In this document: positions 8,856-16,545 of the stretch, piece after piece
How the letters are laid out: every line of letters begins with the position of its first letter
Numbering within the stretch: the stretch's first letter is position 1
Assembly (NCBI GenBank): GCA_012519985.1
Contig: JAAYPC010000148.1
Span: 1-54,502, forward strand
Source: Fibrobacter sp.
GTDB lineage: Bacteria; Fibrobacterota; Chitinivibrionia; Chitinivibrionales; Chitinispirillaceae
Length of the DNA: 54,502 nt
Reading direction: 5' to 3'
Notes under the pieces: generated by a model
What the model saw: the letters and a program-made list of their open reading frames with translations, nothing else
Databases searched by the model: none
What the model was told of the DNA's origin: nothing
Program-made: the position numbers and the translations under genes

Positions 8856-9445
8856 CTCTTGATGATATATATCTGTTTTCTTAAAATATAGTCAATAACA
8901 GATGAAGGCAAAAGATGCTTACAGGTATAACCTTGCGAAAAATAACTCCTGATCATGGAAGAACTAATGCCCCATCGGGGAGAAGGAATGAACTTAACGG
9001 TAGCCCCAGAGAGTTCCTCCGGTATCAGATCAGAGTACCCAGGTCTGTAGGCAACGCAAAAGCTTACCAGATCAATTATTTCCCGGTATCGGTGCCAGGA
9101 ACTGATCTCCTGCAGGTTATCTGATCCAATAATGAAATATAGAGGACAATTGAATTCTCTGACCAACTCATGCAAAGTATCGATAGTATAAGAGACACCG
9201 GGACGTTTAAGCTCGCTTTCCCAAATTATTGTATCTGTCTCTTCTTTCAAAGCACACCGAAGCATATTCAGACGGTCTGAAGCCGAAGCACAGATTGTTG
9301 CACTCTTATGAGGAGGATTGCCGGAGGGAACAAAAATTATCTTTTTCAGCCCCAAAGCCTCTCTGGCAAGAGAAGCTACTGCAAGATGTCCGTTGTGAAC
9401 AGGATCAAAAATTCCTCCCAGAACACCAAGTGAACCAGTCATCAA
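8852..9445 (-). CDS. nadD: Nicotinate-nucleotide adenylyltransferase
   Basis: Transfers AMP from ATP to nicotinate mononucleotide in NAD synthesis. The 197 residues are full length. GIFDPVHNGHL is the nucleotidyl-transferase phosphate-binding motif (G-x-F-D-P-x-H-x-G-H), FVPSGNPPHKS the nicotinate-site loop, and ISSSMIRSY the C-terminal ISSTxIR motif. It sits between a bamD-like gene and the small zinc-ribbon gene; the 4-base overlap with the latter indicates coupling. Two adjacent ATGs at the start are equivalent. Confidence 0.95.
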   Translation of the reverse strand: MMTGSLGVLGGIFDPVHNGHLAVASLAREALGLKKIIFVPSGNPPHKSATICASASDRLNMLRCALKEETDTIIWESELKRPGVSYTIDTLHELVREFNCPLYFIIGSDNLQEISSWHRYREIIDLVSFCVAYRPGYSDLIPEELSGATVKFIPSPRWGISSSMIRSYFSQGYTCKHLLPSSVIDYILRKQIYIIKS

Positions 9446-9460
9446 ATCTCTCCTGAGAAC

Positions 9461-10207
9461 TCATTGGACCTGCTTGAGCAAACCATGAGCCTTGGAAATC
9501 ATAACTTTGTCACTGCTATTCTGAATTAAGGCATCCAGCATTTCTTTGGACTCGCTTTTTCTTTCCAGTTTTATTAGCAGCTCTGCAGCAGTGTAACGAG
9601 CCTGATCTGCATATTTTGATTGGGGATGATCCTGAAGAAAAGTCTTAAAACAAACAACCGCCGATTCAAGTTCATTGATTTTTATATAAAAGTTAGCCGC
9701 ATCAAAGTCTTTCCTGGCAAGTTTTTCAAAGCACAGATCAAGATATTTTCTGGCACTGTCGGCGAATGGCCCATCCGGATTATCATCAAGGAAATCTCTC
9801 AATAAAGAGATAGCCTCTTTGGTTTCCTGTTGATCACGACCGGAGGGTTGAGATTGCAAATAAACAGCGTGACCGATACGAAACTGAGCCTCCTTGTGAA
9901 AAGGAGATCGATGGTAGTCCTGCGCAAGAAGTTCGAAACTGGTCCGACCCTCGATATAATTCTTTGATTTCAGATCCGCCATCCCCAAATAATAGAGAAT
10001 GCTATCCATTAAGGGACTTCCACCACATTGGATCTTTGCATTCCCAAGAATAGTTTTCACCCTGGAATATTTTCCTTCATTATAAAAGGAGACTGCCTTT
10101 GAAATCGCATCGGAACAATCAAAAAGCTTACTCTTTCTACCTTTGGAAAAACCAGGTATAACTAACAATGCGGTAATAAAGAAAAAACTGATTACAATCT
10201 TACTCAT
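9461..10207 (-). CDS. bamD: Outer-membrane assembly factor BamD-like TPR protein
   Basis: A 248-residue exported tetratricopeptide-repeat protein. The N-terminus is a signal peptide (SKIVISFFFITALLVIPGFS). The rest matches BamD: paired repeats such as AISKAVSFYNEGKYSRVKTI, SPFHKEAQFRIGHAVY, and the conserved stretch KLARKDFDAANFYIKINELE followed by FKTFLQDHPQSKYADQARY. BamD normally is a lipoprotein of the BAM complex that inserts beta-barrels; here no lipobox Cys follows the signal, so anchoring is uncertain. A YbgF/CpoB-type periplasmic TPR protein is the alternative. First gene of the nadD/amr operon. Confidence 0.75.
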   Translation of the reverse strand: MSKIVISFFFITALLVIPGFSKGRKSKLFDCSDAISKAVSFYNEGKYSRVKTILGNAKIQCGGSPLMDSILYYLGMADLKSKNYIEGRTSFELLAQDYHRSPFHKEAQFRIGHAVYLQSQPSGRDQQETKEAISLLRDFLDDNPDGPFADSARKYLDLCFEKLARKDFDAANFYIKINELESAVVCFKTFLQDHPQSKYADQARYTAAELLIKLERKSESKEMLDALIQNSSDKVMISKAHGLLKQVQ

Positions 10208-10481
10208 ATTTTTTTTCCAGTATTATTGAGCGGAATTCCGTTCAAAATGAATGGTTAAAGCATTTATTTATCCATTAAAAGTGGTTTTTTGAGTATTGAA
10301 AAAGCAAATATAAGTTGGGAAAACGATTTTTAACCACCTAAAAGTGGGAATTCCATCATCATTTATGCATTGGTGTTTTATTGCTGATTTCAGCCCTCCT
10401 ACTCATAAATAGAACCTTCCCAAAGCCCCCATCTTTTCCCCACATCAGAAAGACTTATTTTATCCGGAGATTTTATCCCAC

Positions 10482-11819
10482 TCATGCAAAAGCAAAATAA
10501 TCGAAACTTTCAAGTTTTGACTTAAGCATTTCCAAAGAAATACCCAAGACCTTGCTTGCTCGAGCCAGATCCTGATCGTAACGATTCATTATTCTGATAA
10601 TGTGCTTCCTTTCAACTTCTTTGAGAGTACATTCTTCGATTTTTTCATCGACAGCAGTCGCTTTACAGGTAAGCCCCGGGAAATGTTCGATTTTCAGGTC
10701 TTTTCCCTGAGCCAAAAGAAGTGCCCGTTCCAGAATATTTCTCATCTCCCGGATATTACCAGGCCAGGAATAATCGTTCAAATACTTCATCACCTCCGGG
10801 TCAAGCGGAAGCTTCTGATACCCAAAAGAAAGCAGGATGCTCTCCGCAAACCCGGCAATATCCTCTTTACGCTCCTTTAAAGGAGGCAGTTCTATGGGAA
10901 AAACGCATATCCTGTAATAAAGATCGGTTCTGAATCTTCCGGTTTCCGATTCTTCCAACAACTTCTTATTAGTGGCACAAATTAATCTGAACTTGCTGGT
11001 ACGAATCTTGTTTTCACCGATTCTACGAAAACTCTTCTCCTCAATGGTCTTTAACAACTCTGCCTGAACACTTAACTCCATGTCACCGATCTCATCCAGA
11101 AACAACGTCCCGTTATCTGCGACTTCGATAAGCCCTTCCCGGTCCTTGAGCGCAGAAGTAAACGATCCCCGGGCATGTCCATACAATTCACTTCTCAACA
11201 GTTCCCCTCTTAAAGCAGAGCAGTTGAGCTCAACGTAATTTCCAGCAGACCTGCAACTGTTTTCATGAATCCATTTTGCCAAAACCCCTTTTCCGGTTCC
11301 AGTCTCTCCGGTAAGTAATACAACCGAATCGTTTTTTGATGCAACCTCTGCAAATTTTCTTATTTGAAGACTCTTGGGAGAGTTCCCGAAATATGGCTCC
11401 AAAGGTTCTTTTTTGAGTCTTCGTGATCGGCTCTCTTTCTTTTTAAGCTCCTCATGTTCCAGACATTTCTGAATGCTAAGCCCCAGACCTTCAATTTCCA
11501 TCGGTTTGGTAATAAAATTGATAGCCCCCATACGCATGGCTTTTACTGCTGTACTCACGTCTGCCATCCCCGAAATTACAATAACCGGTGTAGAGCAGAA
11601 TTTGGCAGTGATCTCCTGAATAAAATCCAGGGATATACCATCAGGAAGTTTTACGTCCAGTAAAACTGCATCAAATACTTCCTTCTCGATCATCGAACGA
11701 GCCTGACTTAATGAAAAAGCCTGCGAGACACTATATCCTTTGCTGGAAAGATATCTGCTTATTCCTATTTGTATAATCTCCTCGTCATCTACCAACAATA
11801 TCCTGGAATGCATTCCCAT
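10482..11819 (-). CDS. Sigma-54-dependent response regulator (NtrC family)
   Basis: A 445-residue regulator with the standard order: receiver domain (about 6-120; phospho-acceptor Asp55 in LLDVKLPDG, Lys105), AAA+ domain (about 145-375; Walker A GETGTGKG at 171-178, Walker B LFLDEI at 239-244) and a C-terminal Fis-type helix-turn-helix (LARASKVLGISLEMLKSKLE). The sigma-54-contacting loop, GAFTGA in the family, reads GSFTSA (218-223), two substitutions. Such changes can weaken sigma-54 engagement, so the target promoter class should not be assumed. GGAGG precedes the gene; the first ATG is 3 bases from it and the third codon, also ATG, is 9 bases away, so MHSRILLVDD at 11813 is an equally good start. 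No partner histidine kinase gene is adjacent. Confidence 0.93.
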   Translation of the reverse strand: MGMHSRILLVDDEEIIQIGISRYLSSKGYSVSQAFSLSQARSMIEKEVFDAVLLDVKLPDGISLDFIQEITAKFCSTPVIVISGMADVSTAVKAMRMGAINFITKPMEIEGLGLSIQKCLEHEELKKKESRSRRLKKEPLEPYFGNSPKSLQIRKFAEVASKNDSVVLLTGETGTGKGVLAKWIHENSCRSAGNYVELNCSALRGELLRSELYGHARGSFTSALKDREGLIEVADNGTLFLDEIGDMELSVQAELLKTIEEKSFRRIGENKIRTSKFRLICATNKKLLEESETGRFRTDLYYRICVFPIELPPLKERKEDIAGFAESILLSFGYQKLPLDPEVMKYLNDYSWPGNIREMRNILERALLLAQGKDLKIEHFPGLTCKATAVDEKIEECTLKEVERKHIIRIMNRYDQDLARASKVLGISLEMLKSKLESFDYFAFA

Positions 11820-12649
11820 AAGCCTCCTTAATGAACCTTAATTTAATCGACCAAATACAGGAGTGTTCTGCTTAAAAAAAGAGCAGGCAATAGACATACC
11901 AAACCATAAGAGAATATGAGATTTGAGATATTTGATTTTGATGGAACAGGAATAGGGAATTTGCGATTTAAAGTCAATACAGGAGTTTTTCTTCCCTGAT
12001 TATTGGTCGGAGGAAACTTTGAAACTTAATTTTCAAACCGCTTTTTTTTCTCCGTTCCCCAAAGCATTCCACAGTTTAGAGTGAAAACCTGAATCACGAA
12101 ATTTTCTTCTCGGAGGAAACTTAGGTATTTAATCTTGTGTTCTTTTTTTCCCTCTGTCCCCAGCTACCTTCTGACGTTGGCGAAAAACGGATCAAAATTT
12201 TCCGGGTTATTGAGCAGTCCAGGATTTTTCTTTCCTTTGATATTCGCCCGGCGGAATCTTTTCTGCTTTGTTTTTAAGACACTTTTTTTCTCCGTCCTCA
12301 ATGAAATTGTCAATTCTGGAAAATGCGCTATTTTCCGAATTTCTCTTGAATCAATTCAGACCGATTTGCCAACGCCCTATTTATAACAGCCGATTTTTAA
12401 ATTAAATTTCCCCTACAGAAAATGACAGATTTTGTAATTTTGTGGTTTTACGCTTTTTCTATAATAATGAAGACCTTGCAAGCTTTTGCAAGTTTCTGGA
12501 AAGTCCCTCCGCTTTTTGCATCTCTCATTCACTTCCCTCCGTCCCCAGTCCAGATAGCCCGAAAACTCTTTTCCATGCAGTCTCAAATACTAAATCTTCT
12601 CTCCTATGTCTAAAAATCCAAACTCTGATATCCCAAATCTGATATCTTC
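11820..12649. other. 830-base gene-free region occupied by REP-like units
   Basis: No credible gene. Several short open frames exist but run through T-rich hairpin arms. The stretch 11936-11975 (alternating GATTTGAG, ATTTGATT and TTGCGATTT words) resembles a decayed piece of the interior of the MITE-like elements at 16.5 and 49.7 kb. From about 11990 the region is filled by REP-like units described separately. A perfect hairpin CTTGCAA-GCTT-TTGCAAG lies at 12475-12492. Confidence 0.6.
11990..12560. repeat. Cluster of REP-like units: CGGAGGAAAC ... CTCCGTCCCC
   Basis: Three units pair a left arm close to TCGGAGGAAAC with a T-rich right arm ending CTCCGTCCCC: 12006-12060, 12114-12161 and 12250-12297 (diverged left arm GGCGGAATC). 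A lone right arm is at 12535-12546. Left and right arms are imperfect inverted complements, so each unit can fold. The same right arm occurs at 285-297, 500-511 and 731-740, and the left-arm word recurs in the tandem repeat at 16.8-17.1 kb. This points to one dispersed palindromic family. Confidence 0.6.
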
Positions 12650-13468
12650 CTATACCGGGCTTTCCAGAACGCAAATCGATTTGGGAACAACTATGCGCAA
12701 TGCCACAGTTTCCGACAAAGTAAAAACATAGTCCCTGCCTGAAGGCCCCTCAAATCCAGCAACTAAATCCTGACCCAGTACAATCGATGCATACTCCTGA
12801 GCACTGGCTACCAGTACTCCACCCGATTCTATCGCTGCCGATTTGATGATCCCTTCGGTTACAAGCGTCTTAAGATGATCCATCTCAATGATTTCGGTAT
12901 TCGGATAGCGGCGGAATAATTTATTGTAAAGATTTGTGGATAAAGCAAGACTATATGGCCCATGAAAGCCTTCCTTGTCCAGAATCTCAACCGCCTTCAG
13001 AATAGATTCCACTGCATCACCTACCTGCTCCCATTTATCCAGTTTCATCCGAAGTGCCTCAGGATAACTCATCAAACCGTAGAGTCCAGATGCCTTTATC
13101 CCATATAAAAGCACTTTGTCTTCCTGAGTGGTGATTTTGAGAAGACTATTGATCAGATTTTCCAGATTAATCTTTAGCCCAGCTTTCTGAAAAGCCTCAA
13201 TATCCCTTGCAGCAATATTAAATGAAGAACTCAGTTGAACCAGAGGAACTCCCTGAGGAAGAGAAATATCCGGTCCCCCTTCAAAAGCTTCCACCAGCTT
13301 TTCATTACCCGGAACAAACTGTATTCCTAATCCACAGGGCCCCTCTGTGTAAAGAAGTTTACGGACACTTAACTGTGCCTGAGCCACATTTTTTATGGTG
13401 TCATCCAGGGTATTCCAGAACTGCTGATCGAAAGGAGCATCATCTCTGTTAAGCAGACTCAATGACAT
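12650..13468 (-). CDS. Encapsulin shell protein (family 1, HK97 fold)
   Basis: A 272-residue capsid-like protein that self-assembles into a cytoplasmic nanocompartment. Family features: the N-terminal helix that binds cargo peptides (MSLSLLNRDDAPFDQQFW), KNVAQAQLSVRKLLYTEGP, the E-loop/A-domain text (FNIAARDIEAFQKAGLKINL) and GPYSLALSTNLYNKLFR, and the A-loop end DYVFTLSETVALRIVVP. The length matches Thermotoga-type encapsulin. GGGGG lies 6 bases before the ATG. It lies 12 bases downstream of its ferritin-like cargo gene, the usual cargo-then-shell order. Assignment is strong; particle size cannot be inferred. Confidence 0.96.
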   Translation of the reverse strand: MSLSLLNRDDAPFDQQFWNTLDDTIKNVAQAQLSVRKLLYTEGPCGLGIQFVPGNEKLVEAFEGGPDISLPQGVPLVQLSSSFNIAARDIEAFQKAGLKINLENLINSLLKITTQEDKVLLYGIKASGLYGLMSYPEALRMKLDKWEQVGDAVESILKAVEILDKEGFHGPYSLALSTNLYNKLFRRYPNTEIIEMDHLKTLVTEGIIKSAAIESGGVLVASAQEYASIVLGQDLVAGFEGPSGRDYVFTLSETVALRIVVPKSICVLESPV

Positions 13469-13480
13469 CCGTATCCCCCT

Positions 13481-13921
13481 TTATTGCTTTTTTTTCAGAT
13501 TTCCCACAGTGACAATCTCTGATGGTGACTCATCACTCTTCTCTTTTTCAAACCCAAGCTTCTCTTTGATCTCATCAACCTCCGCAGCCCCTTCAGCCAT
13601 AAAATCGGTCTCCTGAGGAGCAAGTAACTCAATAAGACGCTGAAACTCTCCCTTATGCACCCGCTCCTCATTTGCGATATCAATCAGAACCGCTCTGGCC
13701 AGCTCATTGGTGGTAGCATCGGCTATAGACATATAGATATGAGTAGCCTCCTCCTCTGCTGCAAGCGAGAGCCGTAATGCTCTCAAAAGTTCACTATGGG
13801 TCAATTTTCGTCCTGGAGCCATTCCCACAAATGGATTTACAAACTCAGGCATCGGCTTTGCCTCCATCATTGATGTGAATTTGGAATTATTAGGTGAATA
13901 ATTTTGATGATCAAAACCCAT
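13481..13921 (-). CDS. Encapsulin-associated ferritin-like cargo protein
   Basis: A 146-residue two-helix ferritin-like protein. Metal ligands are visible as E56-E58 (AAEEEATHIY) and EERVH (85-89), the E..Y / EExxH pattern of encapsulated ferritins; these form diiron sites at a dimer interface and oxidise Fe(II) for storage inside the shell. After an acidic linker the C-terminus ends EIVTVGNLKKKQ, matching the TVGSLRR-type encapsulin targeting peptide. An unusual 30-residue N-terminal stretch (Pro/Met/Asn-rich) precedes the helices. GGAGG precedes the ATG by 9 bases. Role inferred: iron storage or oxidative-stress protection with the shell gene just downstream. Confidence 0.93.
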   Translation of the reverse strand: MGFDHQNYSPNNSKFTSMMEAKPMPEFVNPFVGMAPGRKLTHSELLRALRLSLAAEEEATHIYMSIADATTNELARAVLIDIANEERVHKGEFQRLIELLAPQETDFMAEGAAEVDEIKEKLGFEKEKSDESPSEIVTVGNLKKKQ

Positions 13922-14180
13922 GCCATTTAACCTCCAAAACTATAAAGAGAGTATTTTTTCGCTAACGAATCCGTCACACTTCATGTGCCATAGAAGTAGT
14001 TACCACTCACTCAGAGAGACCAAAGTATCTAATTTCGGAAGCTTTGCACTTTTATCGAAGAAGTTTCTCGCGATAAAGATAAGATCCTTTAGGTTTATAA
14101 CCAGGGGTACAGGGTCAAAAATCGGTACCTTAGTGGAGAGCCAGAAGACTTAATTGCCCGAAGTGAGCATTTAAGCATTC

Positions 14181-14208
14181 AGGTATCTCAGTTGAGAAGA
14201 AGATACCT
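14181..14208. repeat. Perfect stem-loop
   Basis: AGGTATCT (14181-14188) and AGATACCT (14201-14208), 8-bp perfect stem with a 12-base loop. Confidence 0.6.
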
Positions 14209-14440
14209 TGTCATTTACCTCCTTTGTCCAGAGCAAGATGGCCGGAGTGTAGACATAGTCCACTTTTGACGACACCCATTCAGTGTAAAAGTCCTTCTTT
14301 TTCCATTTTTATCGTTTGTTTTGACCAAAGCTTTACAATTGTTCTTATACTAAGACTATTACAATCAAAAAAGTGGTTCAAGTTGGTTTATGAGCCTTAT
14401 AAACGTTTCTTTAACTTCAAAAAGTACTGCTACAACGTTG

Positions 14441-14498
14441 ACAACAGGGTATATTTGTCGACATTATTCCACCTTGTCCAGACAAATACCCTGTTGTT
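14441..14498. repeat. Long inverted repeat
   Basis: ACAACAGGGTAT-AT-TTGTC (14441-14459) pairs with GACAAATACCCTGTTGT (14481-14497): 17 paired bases with one 2-base bulge and a loop of about 21 bases. The most stable-looking structure in this gap. Confidence 0.7.
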
Positions 14499-14588
14499 AA
14501 GCTACTTTAGTCATTAGTCAAAGACATCGTTAATGTATAAACTGCTGGAAAAGCTTCAGGAGCTCTTTTCTCAAGTGATAGACCTGTC

Positions 14589-14613
14589 AGGGACCCATTG
14601 GGAGACCTTTTTT
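14589..14613 (+). terminator. Terminator-like hairpin with T7 tract
   Basis: AGG-GA-CCC-ATT-GGG-AGA-CCT followed by a run of seven T (T at 14607-14613). The stem has an internal loop, so it is moderate. If real, it would end a plus-strand transcript covering the two stem-loops upstream; no coding gene explains it. Confidence 0.35.
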
Positions 14614-14668
14614 TAAATGTAATACATCACGAATCATTCAAAACAGGACTTCTAGCATCTGAAACTGA

Positions 14669-14701
14669 CGGTAAAATTCAAAAACGAGCACTTTTACCGT
14701 A
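14669..14701. repeat. Perfect stem-loop
   Basis: ACGGTAAAA (14669-14677) and TTTTACCGT (14693-14701), 9-bp perfect stem, 15-base loop. Confidence 0.6.
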
Positions 14702-15234
14702 GCATTTCACCTTCAGGATATGCTGGAAGGCCTTTCTTTTTGATAAAAACCGGCTTATGATGTTATAAAAGCACTTTTTTCAGGTTTTGGGCTACGAAAA
14801 GCCTTATCTGTTGGGGAGGATTTCTCTTTATGGTATGTTTCAGACCTTTCACCTGTTTGACTGCCAATTTTCGATTTTCGGCTTATTTCTGGCCCCACTG
14901 AAAACCAGAAGCCATCCTTATTTTAAAGCAGCTTTTATCTGTCCCAAAACATCACTTCCCAGCTTATCACGCCTGACGCTATCAGAAAGAATACTCTTAT
15001 TTTGGCTTTTGCGTGCCCACAATCGGGTACCCTTCTTATCTTTAGATTCATCCACATTTCAGTCTCACAAAACCCAGCCGTGCACGCTTTTTGCTACTTC
15101 TTTCTGACGGAAAATGTCATACCGCCATTTTCAAAAAAAGCTTCTTTGGTGTTTATCTGGCTAAATGTTCAGCACCCCATTGAAGAAAACCACCCCAAAC
15201 AAAAAACTCATCTAATTTTCAAGGAGAACAATAT

Positions 15235-15687
15235 ATGCGCTTTTATTTGATAAAGGAGGTACCCATAGCTTTTGAAACTGTACTTAAAAAACTTCCCCGT
15301 GAACTTCAGCGTCACGGTTTTGAGCTCCTTGGTACAGTCCAGATAGATAAAGAAATTCGCCGAAATCTGGGTGTGGATTATAAACGATCTGCATTGCTCA
15401 CCATCAGTAACCTTCAATTAGCATATAAAACGCTGCTGCGAGATGAAGATTCTGCTCTTCTGCAATTTCTTCCACTCTTTTTTTATGAGAAAAACGGAGG
15501 AACAGCATTCTCCACATTCCGTCCCACTCAACTTTTTCCCATTCTTCAAAACGATTACCGGGATGATGAAGCCATTATAATAGAAAAGAAATTGATGGAA
15601 GTTCTGGAACTCTTCTGCAGAAAACCCACGACAGGAAAAAGCAAAAAGAAGCTGTCATCAGATAGCCTTATAAGAGCTATTGCATAA
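15235..15687 (+). CDS. DUF302-like protein
   Basis: A 150-residue cytoplasmic protein. The pattern FETVLKKLPRELQRHGFELL...VQIDKEIRRNLGV...RSALLTISNLQLAYKTL resembles DUF302 proteins (a two-layer fold of alternating strands and helices; role unknown): F-x-x-T...L...L...GF, then an ID...G block, then an F.P/A block. It lacks the usual heme- or metal-associated residues I could point to, and the C-terminal 45 residues (Lys/Ser-rich) are outside the domain. AAGGAG lies 8 bases before the ATG. It stands alone, with convergent engB downstream. Confidence 0.6.
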   Translation: MRFYLIKEVPIAFETVLKKLPRELQRHGFELLGTVQIDKEIRRNLGVDYKRSALLTISNLQLAYKTLLRDEDSALLQFLPLFFYEKNGGTAFSTFRPTQLFPILQNDYRDDEAIIIEKKLMEVLELFCRKPTTGKSKKKLSSDSLIRAIA

Positions 15688-15827
15688 ATTTTGGGTTAGT
15701 ATTATCTGATGCAACAGAGGAGAAAAACACCTTTTAATTATCTACCAATTTTAAAGACTTGAAATTTAAAGTGTGCACTGTGAATAACGGTGCACCCCCA
15801 TCACCTTAAGTAAAGCTGAAGAGAAAA

Positions 15828-16439
15828 CTACTTCTCCTGCTTTAAACTCTGTCGCCAGCAATTAAACTTTTCCCAGAATCGAAGTCTGGACTGATGCTCC
15901 TGAATGCTATATAGTACCGGTTCTTCAGGTAATCCAAAGACTGTCACTGCCTGACGAATTGCCGCTTTACGTTCGCCTTGGTTTATTTTGTCACTCTTTG
16001 TAAGCACCACAAATAAGGGCAGATTCAGTTTGCTGAACCATTGCCAGGCCTCCATATCCGCCTTTAAACCGACATGGCGACTATCAATAAGCCAGATGAG
16101 GCCGCTAATATTGGGCCTGCGTTCACAATAGTCGGCGATAAGACGAGACCAGCGCAACTTCTCCGCTCCCGGCGCTCTGGCATATCCATAACCGGGCAAA
16201 TCGACCCACACCATCTCCTTATCTACCTGGTAATAATTAGCCAGAGTAGTTTTTCCCGGTTTTTTGGAAACCCGGGCAAGCCCCTTATTCTCCAGAACGT
16301 GGTTAATAAATGAAGATTTTCCCACATTTGAACGCCCCATAACCGCATACTCCTCTCCCCGGGGAGCAGGAAGTTCACGAAAATGGGCAGATGAGCTGAT
16401 AAAAACTGCTTCAGGACGTTTGTTCCCCTTATTTTCCAT
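15828..16439 (-). CDS. engB: Ribosome biogenesis GTP-binding protein EngB (YsxC/YihA)
   Basis: A 203-residue GTPase required for large ribosomal subunit assembly and for division in several bacteria. All G motifs are visible: GRSNVGKSSFIN (G1), KPGKTTL (G2), DLPGYGYARAP (G3, the EngB signature) and LTKSDK (G4). The G5 position reads YSIQEHQ in place of the commoner (Y/F)S(A/S)xxxxG. Full length. It is convergent with the DUF302-like gene and transcribed away from the repeat-filled gap at 16.5-17.2 kb. Confidence 0.96.
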   Translation of the reverse strand: MENKGNKRPEAVFISSSAHFRELPAPRGEEYAVMGRSNVGKSSFINHVLENKGLARVSKKPGKTTLANYYQVDKEMVWVDLPGYGYARAPGAEKLRWSRLIADYCERRPNISGLIWLIDSRHVGLKADMEAWQWFSKLNLPLFVVLTKSDKINQGERKAAIRQAVTVFGLPEEPVLYSIQEHQSRLRFWEKFNCWRQSLKQEK

Positions 16440-16545
16440 AGTGCCTCTTTTGCATCCTTCTTAAGCTACGACTTTTCAATAGTTCTGGATTTGTGACTAT
16501 CTGAAAATATTATTCTTTTCTTAAAAATGTACAGTACCTCAATAA

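Larger units (their letters stand above)
13922..15234. other. 1.3-kb gene-poor region with perfect stem-loops
   Basis: No gene that I can support. Three perfect stem-loops (14181-14208, 14441-14498, 14669-14701) and a terminator-like hairpin (14589-14613) are listed separately. A 27-codon open frame at 14535-14618 (MYKLLEKLQELFSQVIDLSG...) has protein-like composition and may be a gene remnant, but its last codons are the T-run of the terminator. The other open frames (13920-14153, 14224-14517, 14787-15107) have no recognisable family, no ribosome-binding site and biased composition. Confidence 0.5.

Noticed and set aside
12135-12642. Several short open frames on the plus strand
   Set aside because: They read through the T-rich arms of the REP-like units (repeated F, P, S residues), a composition artefact.
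14431-14507. A possible integron attC site (the inverted repeat ends near GTTAAGC)
   Set aside because: The GTTAAGC core has no matching inverse core on the left side, and there is no integrase or cassette array in the window.
14224-15107. Open frames of 97 and 106 codons on the plus strand
   Set aside because: No ribosome-binding site and no recognisable family; the reverse strand is broken by stops.
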